From contig JALCUE010000001.1 of assembly GCA_022655215.1 (NCBI GenBank), positions 682,001 through 746,000 of the forward strand: a DNA stretch of 64,000 nucleotides, read 5' to 3'. The notes beneath the pieces are model-generated. The model was given only the letters and a program-made list of their open reading frames with translations. It was not told where the DNA came from and searched no databases. Position 1 is the stretch's first letter; the number at the start of each line of letters is the position of its first letter. This DNA comes from Atopobiaceae bacterium. GTDB lineage: Bacteria; Actinomycetota; Coriobacteriia; Coriobacteriales; Atopobiaceae. A program made the translations under genes and the position numbers. Of the stretch, positions 10,314 to 19,042 are shown piece after piece.

Positions 10314-10993
10314 GCGGAAACGTCCCCTTGGATGAGCTGGGTCTTCCCGACCTCGGCTCTGACCCCACGCACGTCTACCGCATGGGCGTCATGGGCGGCA
10401 CGTTCGACCCGATTCACAACGGCCACCTCGTCGCCGCCCAGCAGGCGGTGGGAGACCTCGGGCTTGACGTGGTCCTCTTCATGCCGGCAGGTCGTCCCGC
10501 CTTCAAACAGGACCGCCAGGTCACCCGTGGCGAGGACCGCTATGCGATGACGCTCCTCGCCACCTCCGACAACCCGATGTTCCTCGCGAGCCGGCTCGAG
10601 GTCGACAGGGAGGGCATAACCTACACCGCCGACACGCTCCAGACCTTGCGAGACCACTATCCGGACAACGTCGAGATCTATTTCATCACCGGCGCGGATG
10701 CCATCATCGACATCGTCACCTGGCATGATGCGGAGAGGATCGCTCGTCTGGCGAAGCTCGTCGGCGCGACGCGACCTGGCTATGACCTGGGAAGGGCGGA
10801 GCGCGTGCTCGATTCCTCACCCATCGATTTCGACGTCCGATACCTCGAGGTCCCCGCACTCGCGATCTCGTCAAGCTACCTTCGTCGGCGCGTCGAGAGG
10901 GGCCAGTCGCTTCGCTACCTCACTCCGGACTCGGTCATCGGCTTCGTGCGCAAGCATCATCTCTATGGGTCGGGTGACGAGATTGTCGCATGA
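10310..10993 (+). CDS. nadD: Nicotinate-nucleotide adenylyltransferase
   Basis: 227 residues. Joins ATP and nicotinate mononucleotide to form deamido-NAD, the late step of NAD synthesis. The nucleotidyltransferase motif GGTFDPIHNGHL starts near residue 28, so there is an N-terminal extension of about 24 residues relative to minimal NadD. The second motif ISSSYLRRRVERGQSLRYL near the C-terminus is the ISSTxIR-type phosphate-binding region. ATGA overlap with proA; a YqeK-family gene follows, a common NadD neighbour. Confidence 0.95.
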   Translation: MSGNVPLDELGLPDLGSDPTHVYRMGVMGGTFDPIHNGHLVAAQQAVGDLGLDVVLFMPAGRPAFKQDRQVTRGEDRYAMTLLATSDNPMFLASRLEVDREGITYTADTLQTLRDHYPDNVEIYFITGADAIIDIVTWHDAERIARLAKLVGATRPGYDLGRAERVLDSSPIDFDVRYLEVPALAISSSYLRRRVERGQSLRYLTPDSVIGFVRKHHLYGSGDEIVA

Positions 10994-11003
10994 CAAGAGG
11001 AAC

Positions 11004-11651
11004 GTGAGCTCGACCGGTGCATCCGGGCGTGCCCTTTACGACAACTTGCAGCTTGCCGAGATATCGAAGCTCGAGAGGGACGTCTCCGCTCATCTGTCCT
11101 CGAAGCCGCACAGGCTCGAGCACTCGCTTGCGGTCGGGGAGTGTGCCGAGTCTCTGGCGCTCACCTATGGTCTGGACCCATATCCGGCCCGGTGCGCCGG
11201 GATCCTCCATGACTGGGACAAGGCCCTCACCGCGGATGAGACGATCTCGATCGCGCGCGAGAGGGGTGTGGACATGGGAGTGGACATCGCGCTCGTCCGC
11301 CCCCTCCTGCATGGCATCCTCGCCGCTCAGGAACTCCCGACGCTCTACCCCGAACTACCCCCGGAGGTGTTCCAGGCGATCTGCCGCCATACCACGGCTG
11401 CCGTCGACATGAGCCCCTTGGACGAGGTCGTGTTCGTCGCAGACGGCATCGAGCCCAACCGCCCGGCCTCCGATGGGATAGCGAAGGCTCGTTCGCTTGT
11501 CGGCGAGGTCTCGCTCGATGACCTCTTCTGGGAGTCCTTCGTCGGTGGCATCATCTATGTGCTCCAGGGCTCGCGTTACCTCTATCCCGGCACGATTGAC
11601 ATATACAATGGGATCGCAGCACATAGGTCCACACATAAGGAGAACGAATGA
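11004..11651 (+). CDS. yqeK: YqeK-family HD-domain hydrolase (probable Ap4A hydrolase)
   Basis: 215 residues from GTG 11004, preceded by AAGAGG. Further upstream the frame lies inside nadD, so this start is preferred. The HD-domain metal ligands appear as HRLEHSLAV, then CAGILHDWDK (the HD pair) and the later LLHGILAAQEL. YqeK proteins of other bacteria cleave diadenosine tetraphosphate symmetrically; that activity is transferred by family and not proven here. The gene lies between nadD and rsfS, the usual Gram-positive order. Its stop overlaps the rsfS ATG by four bases. Confidence 0.88.
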   Translation: MSSTGASGRALYDNLQLAEISKLERDVSAHLSSKPHRLEHSLAVGECAESLALTYGLDPYPARCAGILHDWDKALTADETISIARERGVDMGVDIALVRPLLHGILAAQELPTLYPELPPEVFQAICRHTTAAVDMSPLDEVVFVADGIEPNRPASDGIAKARSLVGEVSLDDLFWESFVGGIIYVLQGSRYLYPGTIDIYNGIAAHRSTHKENE

Positions 11652-12025
11652 GCGTAACCCCCCTTGAGCTAGCCAAGGTCGCTGCAGGCGTCGCCGACGA
11701 GAAGAAGGCGAGCGACATCCTCCTGCTCGACCTCTCTGACATGTCGGACGTCTGTGACTATTTCCTCATCATGACGGCCGCGAACCGCCGTCTTTGCGAT
11801 GCGGTCGTTGATGCCATCGAAGAGAGGGTCTCGCTCAACTGTGGCCTCAAGCCAATCTCCGAGGAGGGCAGGGAGGACAGCTCCTGGGTCCTGCTCGACT
11901 ATGGTCCCGTCGTGGTCCACGTGTTCCTTCCGGAGACGCGCGAGTACTACAGGCTTGAGCGGCTCTGGGGCGATGCTCCGCGTGTCGAGCTTGGATTCGA
12001 TGGGTCGGTCAAGGAGGAGTCCTAA
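11648..12025 (+). CDS. rsfS: Ribosome silencing factor RsfS (YbeB/Iojap family)
   Basis: 125 residues. Family features: the KKASDILLLDLSDMSDVCDYFLIMTA region and C-terminal WVLLDYGPVVVHVFLPETREYYRLERLWGDA (two halves of a motif). RsfS binds uL14 and blocks subunit joining when nutrients are scarce. It is the last gene of the obgE operon and meets the oppositely oriented dinB tail to tail. The two stop codons overlap by four bases, with no terminator between them. Confidence 0.94.
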   Translation: MSVTPLELAKVAAGVADEKKASDILLLDLSDMSDVCDYFLIMTAANRRLCDAVVDAIEERVSLNCGLKPISEEGREDSSWVLLDYGPVVVHVFLPETREYYRLERLWGDAPRVELGFDGSVKEES

Positions 12026-13278
12026 GCGCCTGCGCTCCGTGGATGACCTCCCGTGGTGCGATTCCTCATCCTGAACTCACTTCCGTAGCCTATTGCACCG
12101 TCCCCGAATCTTCTCAGGACCTCGTCGGTGGCTTCGTGGAGGTCGCTCCTGTCGACGTCCTCCTCGAACAGACCCAGCTGGTCGCTGGAGCCGCTGCCCT
12201 CGAACCCGCTCACGCCGATGCCTATGAGCCTGATCGGCGTACCGACCGACCAGATGCCTCCCAGAAGCTCCGTCGCCTTCCTCGCGATGACGTCCTCGTC
12301 ATCCGTGGCATGGCCGACCTGTGACTGGGCGGTCCTGGTGTGTGCATAGTCGAATTTGAGTTTCAAGGTGACGAGATCGCCGATGAGACCATCATGTCTG
12401 AGCCTTCTGGCGACCATGATCGAGAGCGACCTCACGGCCGCGCGCACGTCCTCCTGCCGCGTGAGGTCATCGACGAACGTCCGCTCGTTCGAGACCGATT
12501 TGGCCTCACGTCGACAGGCTGATTCACGTACCTCGGAATTCTCGATGCCGCGCGCCCGCGCGATCATCCGGGGGGTCATGCTGCCCAGGACGCCGGCCAC
12601 GTCAGACGGGTCCGCGGCGGCAAGCTGCCCCAGCGTCCTCACGCCCATCGCGTGAAGCCCTCGCTCCGCCGCCGCGCCGATTCCGCTCATCGCCCGCACG
12701 GGAAGGGGAGAGAGGAAAGAATCCTCGGTTCCCGGCATCACCACGGTGAGCCCACGTGGCTTGTCCCTCTCCGAGGCGATCTTCGCGACCGTCTTGTTCG
12801 TGCCGAGACCTATCGAGCAGGTCACTCCGAGCTGGGCCACTCTCGATTGGACCCTCGCACAGATGGTGACGGGACTCTCGCGTGAGAACCTTCCCGGAGT
12901 CACGTCGAAGAAGGCCTCGTCCACGGAGACCTGCTCGACGTACGGCGTCTCATCCCCGATGATCGCCATGACCTTGGCACTCATCTCTCGATATCTAGCG
13001 AAATGGCCCTCGGTCCATATGGCATCCGGACAAAGCTCACGCGCACGTGCGGAGGACATCGCCGAATGGACACCGAAGCGTCTCGCCTCGTATGAGGCTG
13101 TGGAGACGACGCCCCTTCTCTCGGCTGCTGCACCGACGATGAGGGGCCTTCCACGCCATGCGGGATGATCGAGCTGCTCGACGGAGGCGAAGAACGCATC
13201 GAGGTCGAGAAGACCGATCGCGGGCCCCTCCCAAGGGACCGACGACGCAAGGGCCTCATATGCGGTCATGTCATCCAT
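12022..13278 (-). CDS. dinB: DNA polymerase IV (Y-family translesion polymerase)
   Basis: 418 residues. Y-family catalytic residues are seen in LLDLDAFFASVEQ and VSVDEAFFDVT (the metal-binding Asp and Asp-Glu). A steric-gate Phe follows the first Asp motif, and a helix-hairpin-helix region with GIGAAAERGLHAMGV is present. Near the C-terminus SDQLGLFEED contains QLGLF, a good beta-clamp-binding pentapeptide. The ATG at 13278 has no ribosome site. A perfect TATAAT ends six bases upstream, so translation may begin on a leaderless mRNA; an internal ATG at 13269 is possible. It follows the histidine kinase gene by only 7 bases. Confidence 0.95.
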   Translation of the reverse strand: MDDMTAYEALASSVPWEGPAIGLLDLDAFFASVEQLDHPAWRGRPLIVGAAAERRGVVSTASYEARRFGVHSAMSSARARELCPDAIWTEGHFARYREMSAKVMAIIGDETPYVEQVSVDEAFFDVTPGRFSRESPVTICARVQSRVAQLGVTCSIGLGTNKTVAKIASERDKPRGLTVVMPGTEDSFLSPLPVRAMSGIGAAAERGLHAMGVRTLGQLAAADPSDVAGVLGSMTPRMIARARGIENSEVRESACRREAKSVSNERTFVDDLTRQEDVRAAVRSLSIMVARRLRHDGLIGDLVTLKLKFDYAHTRTAQSQVGHATDDEDVIARKATELLGGIWSVGTPIRLIGIGVSGFEGSGSSDQLGLFEEDVDRSDLHEATDEVLRRFGDGAIGYGSEFRMRNRTTGGHPRSAGA

Positions 13279-13284
13279 GACCCG

Positions 13285-13290
13285 ATTATA
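13285..13290 (-). promoter_or_regulatory. TATAAT -10 box directly upstream of dinB
   Basis: The minus strand reads TATAAT, overlapping the stop codon of the kinase gene. Six bases separate it from the A of the dinB ATG, the expected start of transcription. No clear -35 box is seen (AGGAAC at the 17-base position). Confidence 0.5.
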
Positions 13291-14551
13291 GGGTCACGAT
13301 GAAGCTCGTTCCTGCGTCCTCTGTGCTCGTGCACGTGATGGTGCCCTTGTGGGCCTCGGCTATGCCCTTCGCTATGGCAAGACCAAGACCGTAGCCACCG
13401 GTCTCCTCGCCCGTCTCGCGCGTCCTCGACTTGTCCGATCGATAGAAGCGGTCGAATACGTGTGGCAGGTCCTCAGGGTCGATCGGGCTGCCCTGGTTGT
13501 TCACCACGAGCCGGGCGTGGGCCCCATCACGATGCAACGTCATCATGACCGTCGAGTTCGCGGCCGCGTACTTGCAAGCGTTCTCGGTGAGCGTCTTCAC
13601 GAGTCGTCCGATCTCCGCCGGATCGCCCGTGACATGGATCCCCTCGTCGACGTCGGACTCGATCTCGCAGCCTCTCTCGAACGCGACGGCGTCGAACTCC
13701 AAGGCGACGTTCTCGACGAGCGAGGAGAGGTCGATGTCGATTGCCTGGAAGGCGCCCTTGTCACCGAGCGTGTTCTCGTCCGTACGGGCAAGCTCGAGGA
13801 GGTCGTTCACCAGACCCTTCATCCTCTCGGCCTCGTCCTGCGTGCTCTTGAGCCACCGCTGGTCGTCAGATGGCAGGTCGCCGGCGTGCTCCTCGAGGAT
13901 CTGCGAGTTGGCGAGGATGACGGAGAGCGGGGTCTTGAGTTCATGCGAGGCGTCCGCGACGAACCTGCGCTGCTGGTCCCAGCTCTTCTCGACGGGTCCC
14001 AAGGCCCATTTAGAGAGGTACCAGGTGATTCCGAAGAGCGCGAGCATGCTGAGGCTGATGATGACGAGGTCCTGGAGCGCCATCGACCTCAGCGTGCTGT
14101 CGATGCCCGAGGTGTCGGCGATCGCGACGCGCCATCCGGTCGTGGTCTCGGCCCTTCTCCACGAGAGATGGAGCGAGTCGACCGACCCCGTGTCGTCCTC
14201 CGCGGTGAGCGCCTCGCTGAGCACCGTCTCGAGAGAGCTGGTGCTTATGGTCACCGAGGCGCCGTTGCTATGCAGGAGCGCGCCCTCCGAGTCGACGTCG
14301 ACCCAGAACACGACCATATGTCCGGTCTCCGACTCTCCTTCGATCGAGGGGTCGGACGAGGCGTCCTGGCCGATTCCCACCGATGGTCTGCTGGTCTCGT
14401 CATAGCCCAACGCGCGGGAGAGCGAGACGTCGAGCATCCCATGGAAGGAGTAGTAGCTCGACAGATAGGTCGAACCGAGGACCGCCACCAGAACGAGGCC
14501 GACGAGGACCATGACGATGAGGATGAACTTGCGCCTGAGTCGCTTGAGCAT
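13286..14551 (-). CDS. Membrane sensor histidine kinase of a two-component system
   Basis: 421 residues with two membrane helices: one near residues 9-31 and one near 160-185. They flank a ~130-residue extracytoplasmic sensor region that I do not recognise. The phospho-acceptor box is FVADASHELKTPLSVI. The ATPase domain shows an N box (TENACKYAA), an F box (FDRFYRSDKSR) and a G box (GGYGLGLAIAKGIAEAHKG). ATG 14551 has GGAGGT upstream. It lies 44 bases behind the response regulator and forms an operon with it; dinB follows at 7 bases. The signal is unknown. Confidence 0.93.
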   Translation of the reverse strand: MLKRLRRKFILIVMVLVGLVLVAVLGSTYLSSYYSFHGMLDVSLSRALGYDETSRPSVGIGQDASSDPSIEGESETGHMVVFWVDVDSEGALLHSNGASVTISTSSLETVLSEALTAEDDTGSVDSLHLSWRRAETTTGWRVAIADTSGIDSTLRSMALQDLVIISLSMLALFGITWYLSKWALGPVEKSWDQQRRFVADASHELKTPLSVILANSQILEEHAGDLPSDDQRWLKSTQDEAERMKGLVNDLLELARTDENTLGDKGAFQAIDIDLSSLVENVALEFDAVAFERGCEIESDVDEGIHVTGDPAEIGRLVKTLTENACKYAAANSTVMMTLHRDGAHARLVVNNQGSPIDPEDLPHVFDRFYRSDKSRTRETGEETGGYGLGLAIAKGIAEAHKGTITCTSTEDAGTSFIVTL

Positions 14552-14595
14552 CGGACCTCCAGGTCAGCTCGAGAGCCGTGCGGCATCATCTAATG

Positions 14596-15279
14596 CTAGA
14601 TCTGGGTCCCGAGCATCTCGAGACGATAACCGAGCATGCGAAGCGTCGTTATCTGAACCTTGCTGTGGAGATGCGCGAGCTTCTTCCTCAGGAACGAGAC
14701 GTAGGCCTCGGCCGAGTTCTCGCTCGTCTCGCCGTCCGTACCCCAGACCCTCGTGAGGAGGTCCTGCTTCGAGACCACGCGGTTGTTTCCGCTCATGAGC
14801 ATGCGAAGGACCTCGAACTCCTTCTGGGAGAGGTGCACCTTCCTCGACTCGCAGGAGAGGTCATGCGTGTTGAGGTCGAGCGAGAGGTCGCCGAAGGTCA
14901 CCTCATCGATGACGACGTCGCCCTGACGACGTGTGAGTGCCCTCACGCGCGCGAGGAGCTCGGGTGCCTCGAAGGGCTTCGTCATGTAGTCGTCAGCGCC
15001 GCAGTCGAGACCCTCGACCTTGTCCGTGGTGGCGGTGCGGGCCGTGAGCATCATGATGGGGATGGGGTTGTTGTCCTTGCGGAGCTCATGGACGATCTGG
15101 AAGCCATCCATTCCGGGAAGCATGACGTCGAGGATGATCGCGTCATACATTCCGCTCTGGGCATAGGAGAGACCGGACTTGCCGTCATAGGCGGCCTCGG
15201 CGTTGAAGCCTTCCTCACCGAGGATGTGGCAGATCGCGTCTGCGAGGTTGCGCTCGTCTTCGACCACGAGGATGTTCAT
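14596..15279 (-). CDS. OmpR/PhoB-family response regulator
   Basis: 227 residues from ATG 15279 (AAGGG upstream). An in-frame GTG 18 bases earlier would add six atypical residues. The receiver domain begins MNILVVEDERNLADAI, with the phosphorylated Asp in DAIILDVMLPGMDG and the conserved Lys in TKPFEAPELLARV. The C-terminal winged helix (about 130-225) is of the OmpR type: LSQKEFEVLRMLM and VDVHI-like AYVSFLRKKL. It is the first gene of the minus-strand operon, diverging from rpsP, and probably controls its own operon. The ~260-base divergent region contains both promoters. Confidence 0.94.
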   Translation of the reverse strand: MNILVVEDERNLADAICHILGEEGFNAEAAYDGKSGLSYAQSGMYDAIILDVMLPGMDGFQIVHELRKDNNPIPIMMLTARTATTDKVEGLDCGADDYMTKPFEAPELLARVRALTRRQGDVVIDEVTFGDLSLDLNTHDLSCESRKVHLSQKEFEVLRMLMSGNNRVVSKQDLLTRVWGTDGETSENSAEAYVSFLRKKLAHLHSKVQITTLRMLGYRLEMLGTQI

Positions 15280-15437
15280 GGGCAGGACCCTTCTCACGTA
15301 GGCATTCGGACTTCGGACGACTCGTCCGTCCCGTTGGATGTACCCGAATCTACGACAGGCCGCTGAACTGGTGCTGAAGCTTTCAGGTACCTGCAGCTAG
15401 TGACTCTACCTCGTATTTCCTTTCACAAAAACTGCAC

Positions 15438-15466
15438 TTCAAACGAGGGCTCTCATGTCGTATCAT
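15438..15466 (+). promoter_or_regulatory. Possible promoter of the rpsP operon
   Basis: TTCAAA (15438-15443) and TATCAT (15461-15466), spaced 17 bases, lie in the locally AT-richer divergent region 15280-15541. Nothing else clear is seen there; no convincing promoter was found for the response regulator side. Confidence 0.4.
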
Positions 15467-15541
15467 TTACAGCGCTGTACGTGGCCATGCGGCGTGCCAC
15501 CACCCATATCTCACAACGCCGCTCGTCTGGAGGAGTTTTCA

Positions 15542-15913
15542 TTGGCAGTCAAGATTCGTCTGGCACGTCATGGTGCCAAGAAGCGTCCGTACTACCGCGT
15601 CGTCGTCGCTGACGGTCGCAAGCCCCGCGACGGTCGTCTCATCGAGGAGGTCGGCCGTTACAACCCGCTGACCGAGCCCAAGACCATCACGCTCGACCTC
15701 GAGAAGATCGACTCGTGGATCGCCAAGGGCGCCCAGCCCTCCAACGCGGTCTCCCACCTCATCGACATCGCACGCGAGGGTGACAAGCCCGCCCCCGAGA
15801 AGAAGGCCAAGAAGTCGAAGAAGCAGGCTGCCAAGGATGCCGCTGCCAAGGATGAGGCCGCCAAGTCGGAGGAGGCTCCCGCCGAGGAGGCTCCTGCCGA
15901 GGCCGCTGAGTAA
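15542..15913 (+). CDS. rpsP: Small ribosomal subunit protein bS16
   Basis: 123 residues from a TTG start at 15542, with GGAGGAG six bases upstream. The start gives [20 protein letters not shown], exactly the family N-terminus; longer in-frame alternatives lack a ribosome site. S16 binds 16S rRNA early in 30S assembly. The core ends near residue 85. The remaining ~40 residues are a Lys then Ala/Glu-rich low-complexity tail ([14 protein letters not shown], then repeated AEEAP). It leads the rpsP-khpA-rimM-trmD-lepB operon. Confidence 0.97.
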   Translation: MAVKIRLARHGAKKRPYYRVVVADGRKPRDGRLIEEVGRYNPLTEPKTITLDLEKIDSWIAKGAQPSNAVSHLIDIAREGDKPAPEKKAKKSKKQAAKDAAAKDEAAKSEEAPAEEAPAEAAE

Positions 15914-15915
15914 CC

Positions 15916-16206
15916 ATGGCTGACGACGAGATCGAGACCTCGGACGTCGAGGGGGACGAGCTGCCTTCCGATAGGGTGGCGGACCTCGTCGAGCTCATCG
16001 TCTGCGGACTCGTCGACGACGCTGATTCCGTCTCGCTTGACGTCACCGATGGTGACGAGGGGACACTCATCGAGGTCACCTGTGCCGAGGAGGACGCCGG
16101 CAAGGTCATCGGTCGCAAGGGCCGTTCGATCAAGGCGATCCGCACGCTTGCCCGTGCTCTCGGGCAGCGCGTGGGGACCTCCGTCAATGTCGAGGTACTC
16201 GGATAG
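15916..16206 (+). CDS. khpA: KhpA-type KH-domain RNA-binding protein
   Basis: 96 residues, slightly longer than usual because of an acidic N-terminal segment. The KH motif is GKVIGRKGRSIKAIRTL (GxxG loop GRKG). KhpA proteins bind RNA, in some Gram-positives together with KhpB. The position between rpsP and rimM is the standard one. It begins two bases after the rpsP stop. Confidence 0.93.
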   Translation: MADDEIETSDVEGDELPSDRVADLVELIVCGLVDDADSVSLDVTDGDEGTLIEVTCAEEDAGKVIGRKGRSIKAIRTLARALGQRVGTSVNVEVLG

Positions 16207-16212
16207 ACGATC

Positions 16213-16734
16213 GTGTCCTCTGACTACAGACTCATAGCCCGTGTGGCGAAGGCCCACGGGTCCAAGGGGGAGGTCGTGACGGTTCCCGTCGACGGCCTTC
16301 CCCTTCTCATGAGGGAGGGGCTTCGCGTATGCGTCGTCCCCCCTCTGCTCAAGGGCGACCGCTGGCATGAGGTCTTGAGCGTCGGCGATGGCCCGAACGG
16401 TCAACTCGTGAGGCTCTCCGGCATCGACGACCTCGGCGGCTCGGAGGCCATAGTGGGAAGGTCGCTGCTCGCTTCCGCCACCGAACTACCCGACGACCTT
16501 GCGATGCACGACGCAGGTGAGCTCGTCGGCCGAGACGTCGTCGACGTGTCCCGAGGAACGGTCGGACGCATCATCGAGGTCATGATGGGTCCCGCCAATG
16601 ACGTCTGGGTCGTAGACGGCGAAGCGGGGGAGACCCTCATCCCCGTCGTCGACGAGATGGTGGTCGACTTGCCCGACGAGGGCGACATCGTGGTCGACCT
16701 GCCTCTCGGTCTCGTCCCCGAGGAGGTCGGATGA
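16213..16734 (+). CDS. rimM: Ribosome maturation factor RimM
   Basis: 173 residues from GTG 16213. The N-terminal RimM domain opens LIARVAKAHGSKGEVVTVP. The C-terminal PRC-barrel-like domain includes ELVGRDVVDVSRGTVG and ETLIPVVDEMVVDLP. RimM helps assemble the 30S head by binding uS19. The ribosome site is weak and overlaps the khpA stop, suggesting coupled translation. The stop is one base before the trmD ATG. Confidence 0.92.
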   Translation: MSSDYRLIARVAKAHGSKGEVVTVPVDGLPLLMREGLRVCVVPPLLKGDRWHEVLSVGDGPNGQLVRLSGIDDLGGSEAIVGRSLLASATELPDDLAMHDAGELVGRDVVDVSRGTVGRIIEVMMGPANDVWVVDGEAGETLIPVVDEMVVDLPDEGDIVVDLPLGLVPEEVG

Positions 16735-16735
16735 C

Positions 16736-17524
16736 ATGCTCATAGAGACGCTTTCCGTCTTCCCGGAGGTCTTCGGGAGCTACTTCTCGACCTCGATCCT
16801 CGGACGTGCGCAGGAGGCGGGCATAGTCAGCTTCGAGTCCCACGACCTCAGGGACTGGACCCATGACCGACACAGGACGGTAGATGACTCGCCCTTCGGT
16901 GGCGGCCAGGGAATGCTCATGAAGCCCGCGCCCATCTTCGAGGCCGTGGGTGACATCTCCGCGCGCGGCGATGCCGCGCCACACGTCATCTTCTTCTCGC
17001 CTTGCGGCCATGCCTATGACGAGTCCTGCGCCGAGAGGCTTTCCCACGAGAAGAGGCTGCTCATGGTCTGCGGGCGATACGAGGGGATAGATGAGCGGGC
17101 CTACGACCTCGCCGACGAGGTCATCTCGCTGGGTGACTACATACTCACGGGTGGCGAGCTGGCGGCCATGGTCGTCGCGGACTCCGTCGTGAGGCTGCTC
17201 CCTGGTGCGCTTGGGGACGAGATGAGCGCTCGCGACGAGTCCTTTTCCTGTGGGCTGCTCGAATACGCCCAATACACGAGGCCAGCAGACTATGATGGTC
17301 GTCGTGTGCCTGACGTCCTCCTTTCCGGGGACCACGCGTCGGTCGACGCCTGGCGACGGACGAGTGCCATCGAGCGCACGGCGCTTTGGAGACCGGACCT
17401 GCTGGATTCCGTCGCCCTCTCAGACGACGAGAAAGCCTTTGCCGAGTCCGTGACGAAGGCGAACGAGACGAACGACGACGCTGCGATCTGCGGCGACTCT
17501 GGAGGGGGATGCCTCGATGTCTGA
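16736..17524 (+). CDS. trmD: tRNA (guanine37-N1)-methyltransferase
   Basis: 262 residues. Methylates G37 next to the anticodon of a subset of tRNAs, which prevents frameshifting. SPOUT-family trefoil-knot motifs are present: DSPFGGGQGMLMKPAPIFEA, LMVCGRYEGIDERA and ISLGDYILTGGELAAMV. Ribosome site GGAGG lies in the end of rimM. Its last eight bases overlap the start of lepB. In many bacteria rplS follows trmD; here lepB does and rplS lies about 10 kb away. Confidence 0.97.
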   Translation: MLIETLSVFPEVFGSYFSTSILGRAQEAGIVSFESHDLRDWTHDRHRTVDDSPFGGGQGMLMKPAPIFEAVGDISARGDAAPHVIFFSPCGHAYDESCAERLSHEKRLLMVCGRYEGIDERAYDLADEVISLGDYILTGGELAAMVVADSVVRLLPGALGDEMSARDESFSCGLLEYAQYTRPADYDGRRVPDVLLSGDHASVDAWRRTSAIERTALWRPDLLDSVALSDDEKAFAESVTKANETNDDAAICGDSGGGCLDV

Positions 17525-18083
17525 GGGGATCGACACGGCGGGACATAGCCCACTCAAAGGCGCCCTCGAGTGGGTCGTCATCATAGCGGCGGCAGTGGGA
17601 TGTGCCGTGCTCATCAGGACCTTCCTCGCAGAACCATACGAGGTCCCCTCTTCCTCGATGGTGGACACCATCGAGGTCGGTGACAGGGTCCTTGCCGAGA
17701 AGGTCACCTGCTCCAACCCGGAGGCCGGCGACGTCGTCACGTTCAAGGATCCCGAGGACTCCTCGACCACGCTCATCAAGCGCGTCATCGCCACCGAGGG
17801 GCAGGTCGTGGACATCCATGACGGCAATCTCTACATCGACGGCGTCGAGCAGGTCGAGTCCTATGTCGAAGGCAAGCGGACCGACCCCATAACGCAGCAT
17901 TCATCAGCCCTCGCCTCATCGATCAGCTATCCCTACACCGTCCCCGACGGCTGCATCTGGGTCATGGGTGACAACAGGACCAACTCGCTCGACTCGAGGT
18001 ACTTCGGAGCCGTCCCCACGTCGAGCGTCACGGGCAAGGCCATGTTCGTGTTCTGGCCGCTGAATGACATCAAGGGCCTCTAG
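17517..18083 (+). CDS. lepB: Type I signal peptidase
   Basis: 188 residues, a single-anchor Gram-positive-type SPase I. One N-terminal membrane helix (about 18-37) is followed by [16 protein letters not shown], containing the catalytic Ser47. The general-base Lys88 is in TLIKRVIA. The C-terminal box [14 protein letters not shown] is intact. It removes signal peptides from secreted proteins at the outer face of the membrane. ATG overlaps the trmD end by eight bases, so the two are coupled. Confidence 0.96.
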   Translation: MSEGIDTAGHSPLKGALEWVVIIAAAVGCAVLIRTFLAEPYEVPSSSMVDTIEVGDRVLAEKVTCSNPEAGDVVTFKDPEDSSTTLIKRVIATEGQVVDIHDGNLYIDGVEQVESYVEGKRTDPITQHSSALASSISYPYTVPDGCIWVMGDNRTNSLDSRYFGAVPTSSVTGKAMFVFWPLNDIKGL

Positions 18084-18135
18084 GGCCATAGGACGCGTGC
18101 ATTGGCACGTACATCTCGAGGGAAGAGAAGGGCAT

Positions 18136-19041
18136 ATGAACGAGAACGCTTTGACGTTCCAGGACATGATCCTGACCTTGGAGCACTATTGGGCCGACAA
18201 GGGATGCACCGTCATGCAGCCCTATGACTCCGAAGTGGGCGCCGGCACGTTCCACACGGCGACGCTCCTGAGGTCGCTCGGTCCCGACTCGTGGCGTGCC
18301 TGCTATCCACAGCCCTGCCGTCGTCCTGCTGATGGTCGCTACGGCGAGAACCCCAACAGGCTCCAGCACTACTACCAGTTCCAGGTGCTCATAAAGCCAA
18401 GCCCCGAGGACTCGCAGGACCTCTACCTCGGATCCCTCAAGGCCATAGGCCTAGACCCCGCGAGGCATGACGTCCGCTTCGTCGAGGACGACTGGGAGAG
18501 CCCCACGCTGGGCGCCTGGGGCCTTGGCTGGGAGGTGTGGCTGAACGGCATGGAGGTCACACAGTTCACCTACTTCCAGCAGGTCGGCGGCATCGAGGTC
18601 GACCCCGTCCCCGTCGAGATCACCTACGGTCTCGAGCGCATCGCCATGTATGCGCAGGGGGTCAACTCCGTCTACGACCTCGTCTGGAGCTACCTGCCCG
18701 ACGGTACCCCCATGACGTATGGCGATGTGTTCCTCGAGAACGAGCGTGAGTTCTCGGCATACAACTTCGAGGTGGCCGACATCGACATGATGAGGGCCAA
18801 GTTCGATGACTACGAGCGCGAGTGTCATAGCTGCCTCGATGCGCATCTGCCCCTTCCTGGCTACGACTGCGTCCTCAAGTGCAGTCACGCGTTCAACCTC
18901 CTGGACAGCAGGGGAGCGCTTTCCGCCACGGAGAGGACCAACTACATCCTGCGCGTCCGCACCATCGCCAAGGCATCCTGCGAGGCATACCTCGCTGACG
19001 TCGCCGCGCGAGACGACGGAGCTGAAGGGGAGGTGGCCTAG
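18136..19041 (+). CDS. glyQ: Glycyl-tRNA synthetase alpha subunit
   Basis: 301 residues from ATG 18136 (GAGAAGGG upstream). The class II catalytic subunit of the two-subunit (alpha2beta2) GlyRS. The start [19 protein letters not shown], the motif [20 protein letters not shown]-like segment and [20 protein letters not shown] are typical. Charges tRNA-Gly together with GlyS, encoded one base downstream. No T-box-like leader fits in the 52 bases after lepB, so it may be transcribed from the upstream operon. Confidence 0.97.
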   Translation: MNENALTFQDMILTLEHYWADKGCTVMQPYDSEVGAGTFHTATLLRSLGPDSWRACYPQPCRRPADGRYGENPNRLQHYYQFQVLIKPSPEDSQDLYLGSLKAIGLDPARHDVRFVEDDWESPTLGAWGLGWEVWLNGMEVTQFTYFQQVGGIEVDPVPVEITYGLERIAMYAQGVNSVYDLVWSYLPDGTPMTYGDVFLENEREFSAYNFEVADIDMMRAKFDDYERECHSCLDAHLPLPGYDCVLKCSHAFNLLDSRGALSATERTNYILRVRTIAKASCEAYLADVAARDDGAEGEVA

Positions 19042-19042
19042 C

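Noticed and set aside
18084-18135. T-box riboswitch before glyQ (and before proS at 42793-42897)
   Set aside because: The 52- and 105-base gaps are too short for a T-box, and no specifier stem or T-box sequence is seen.
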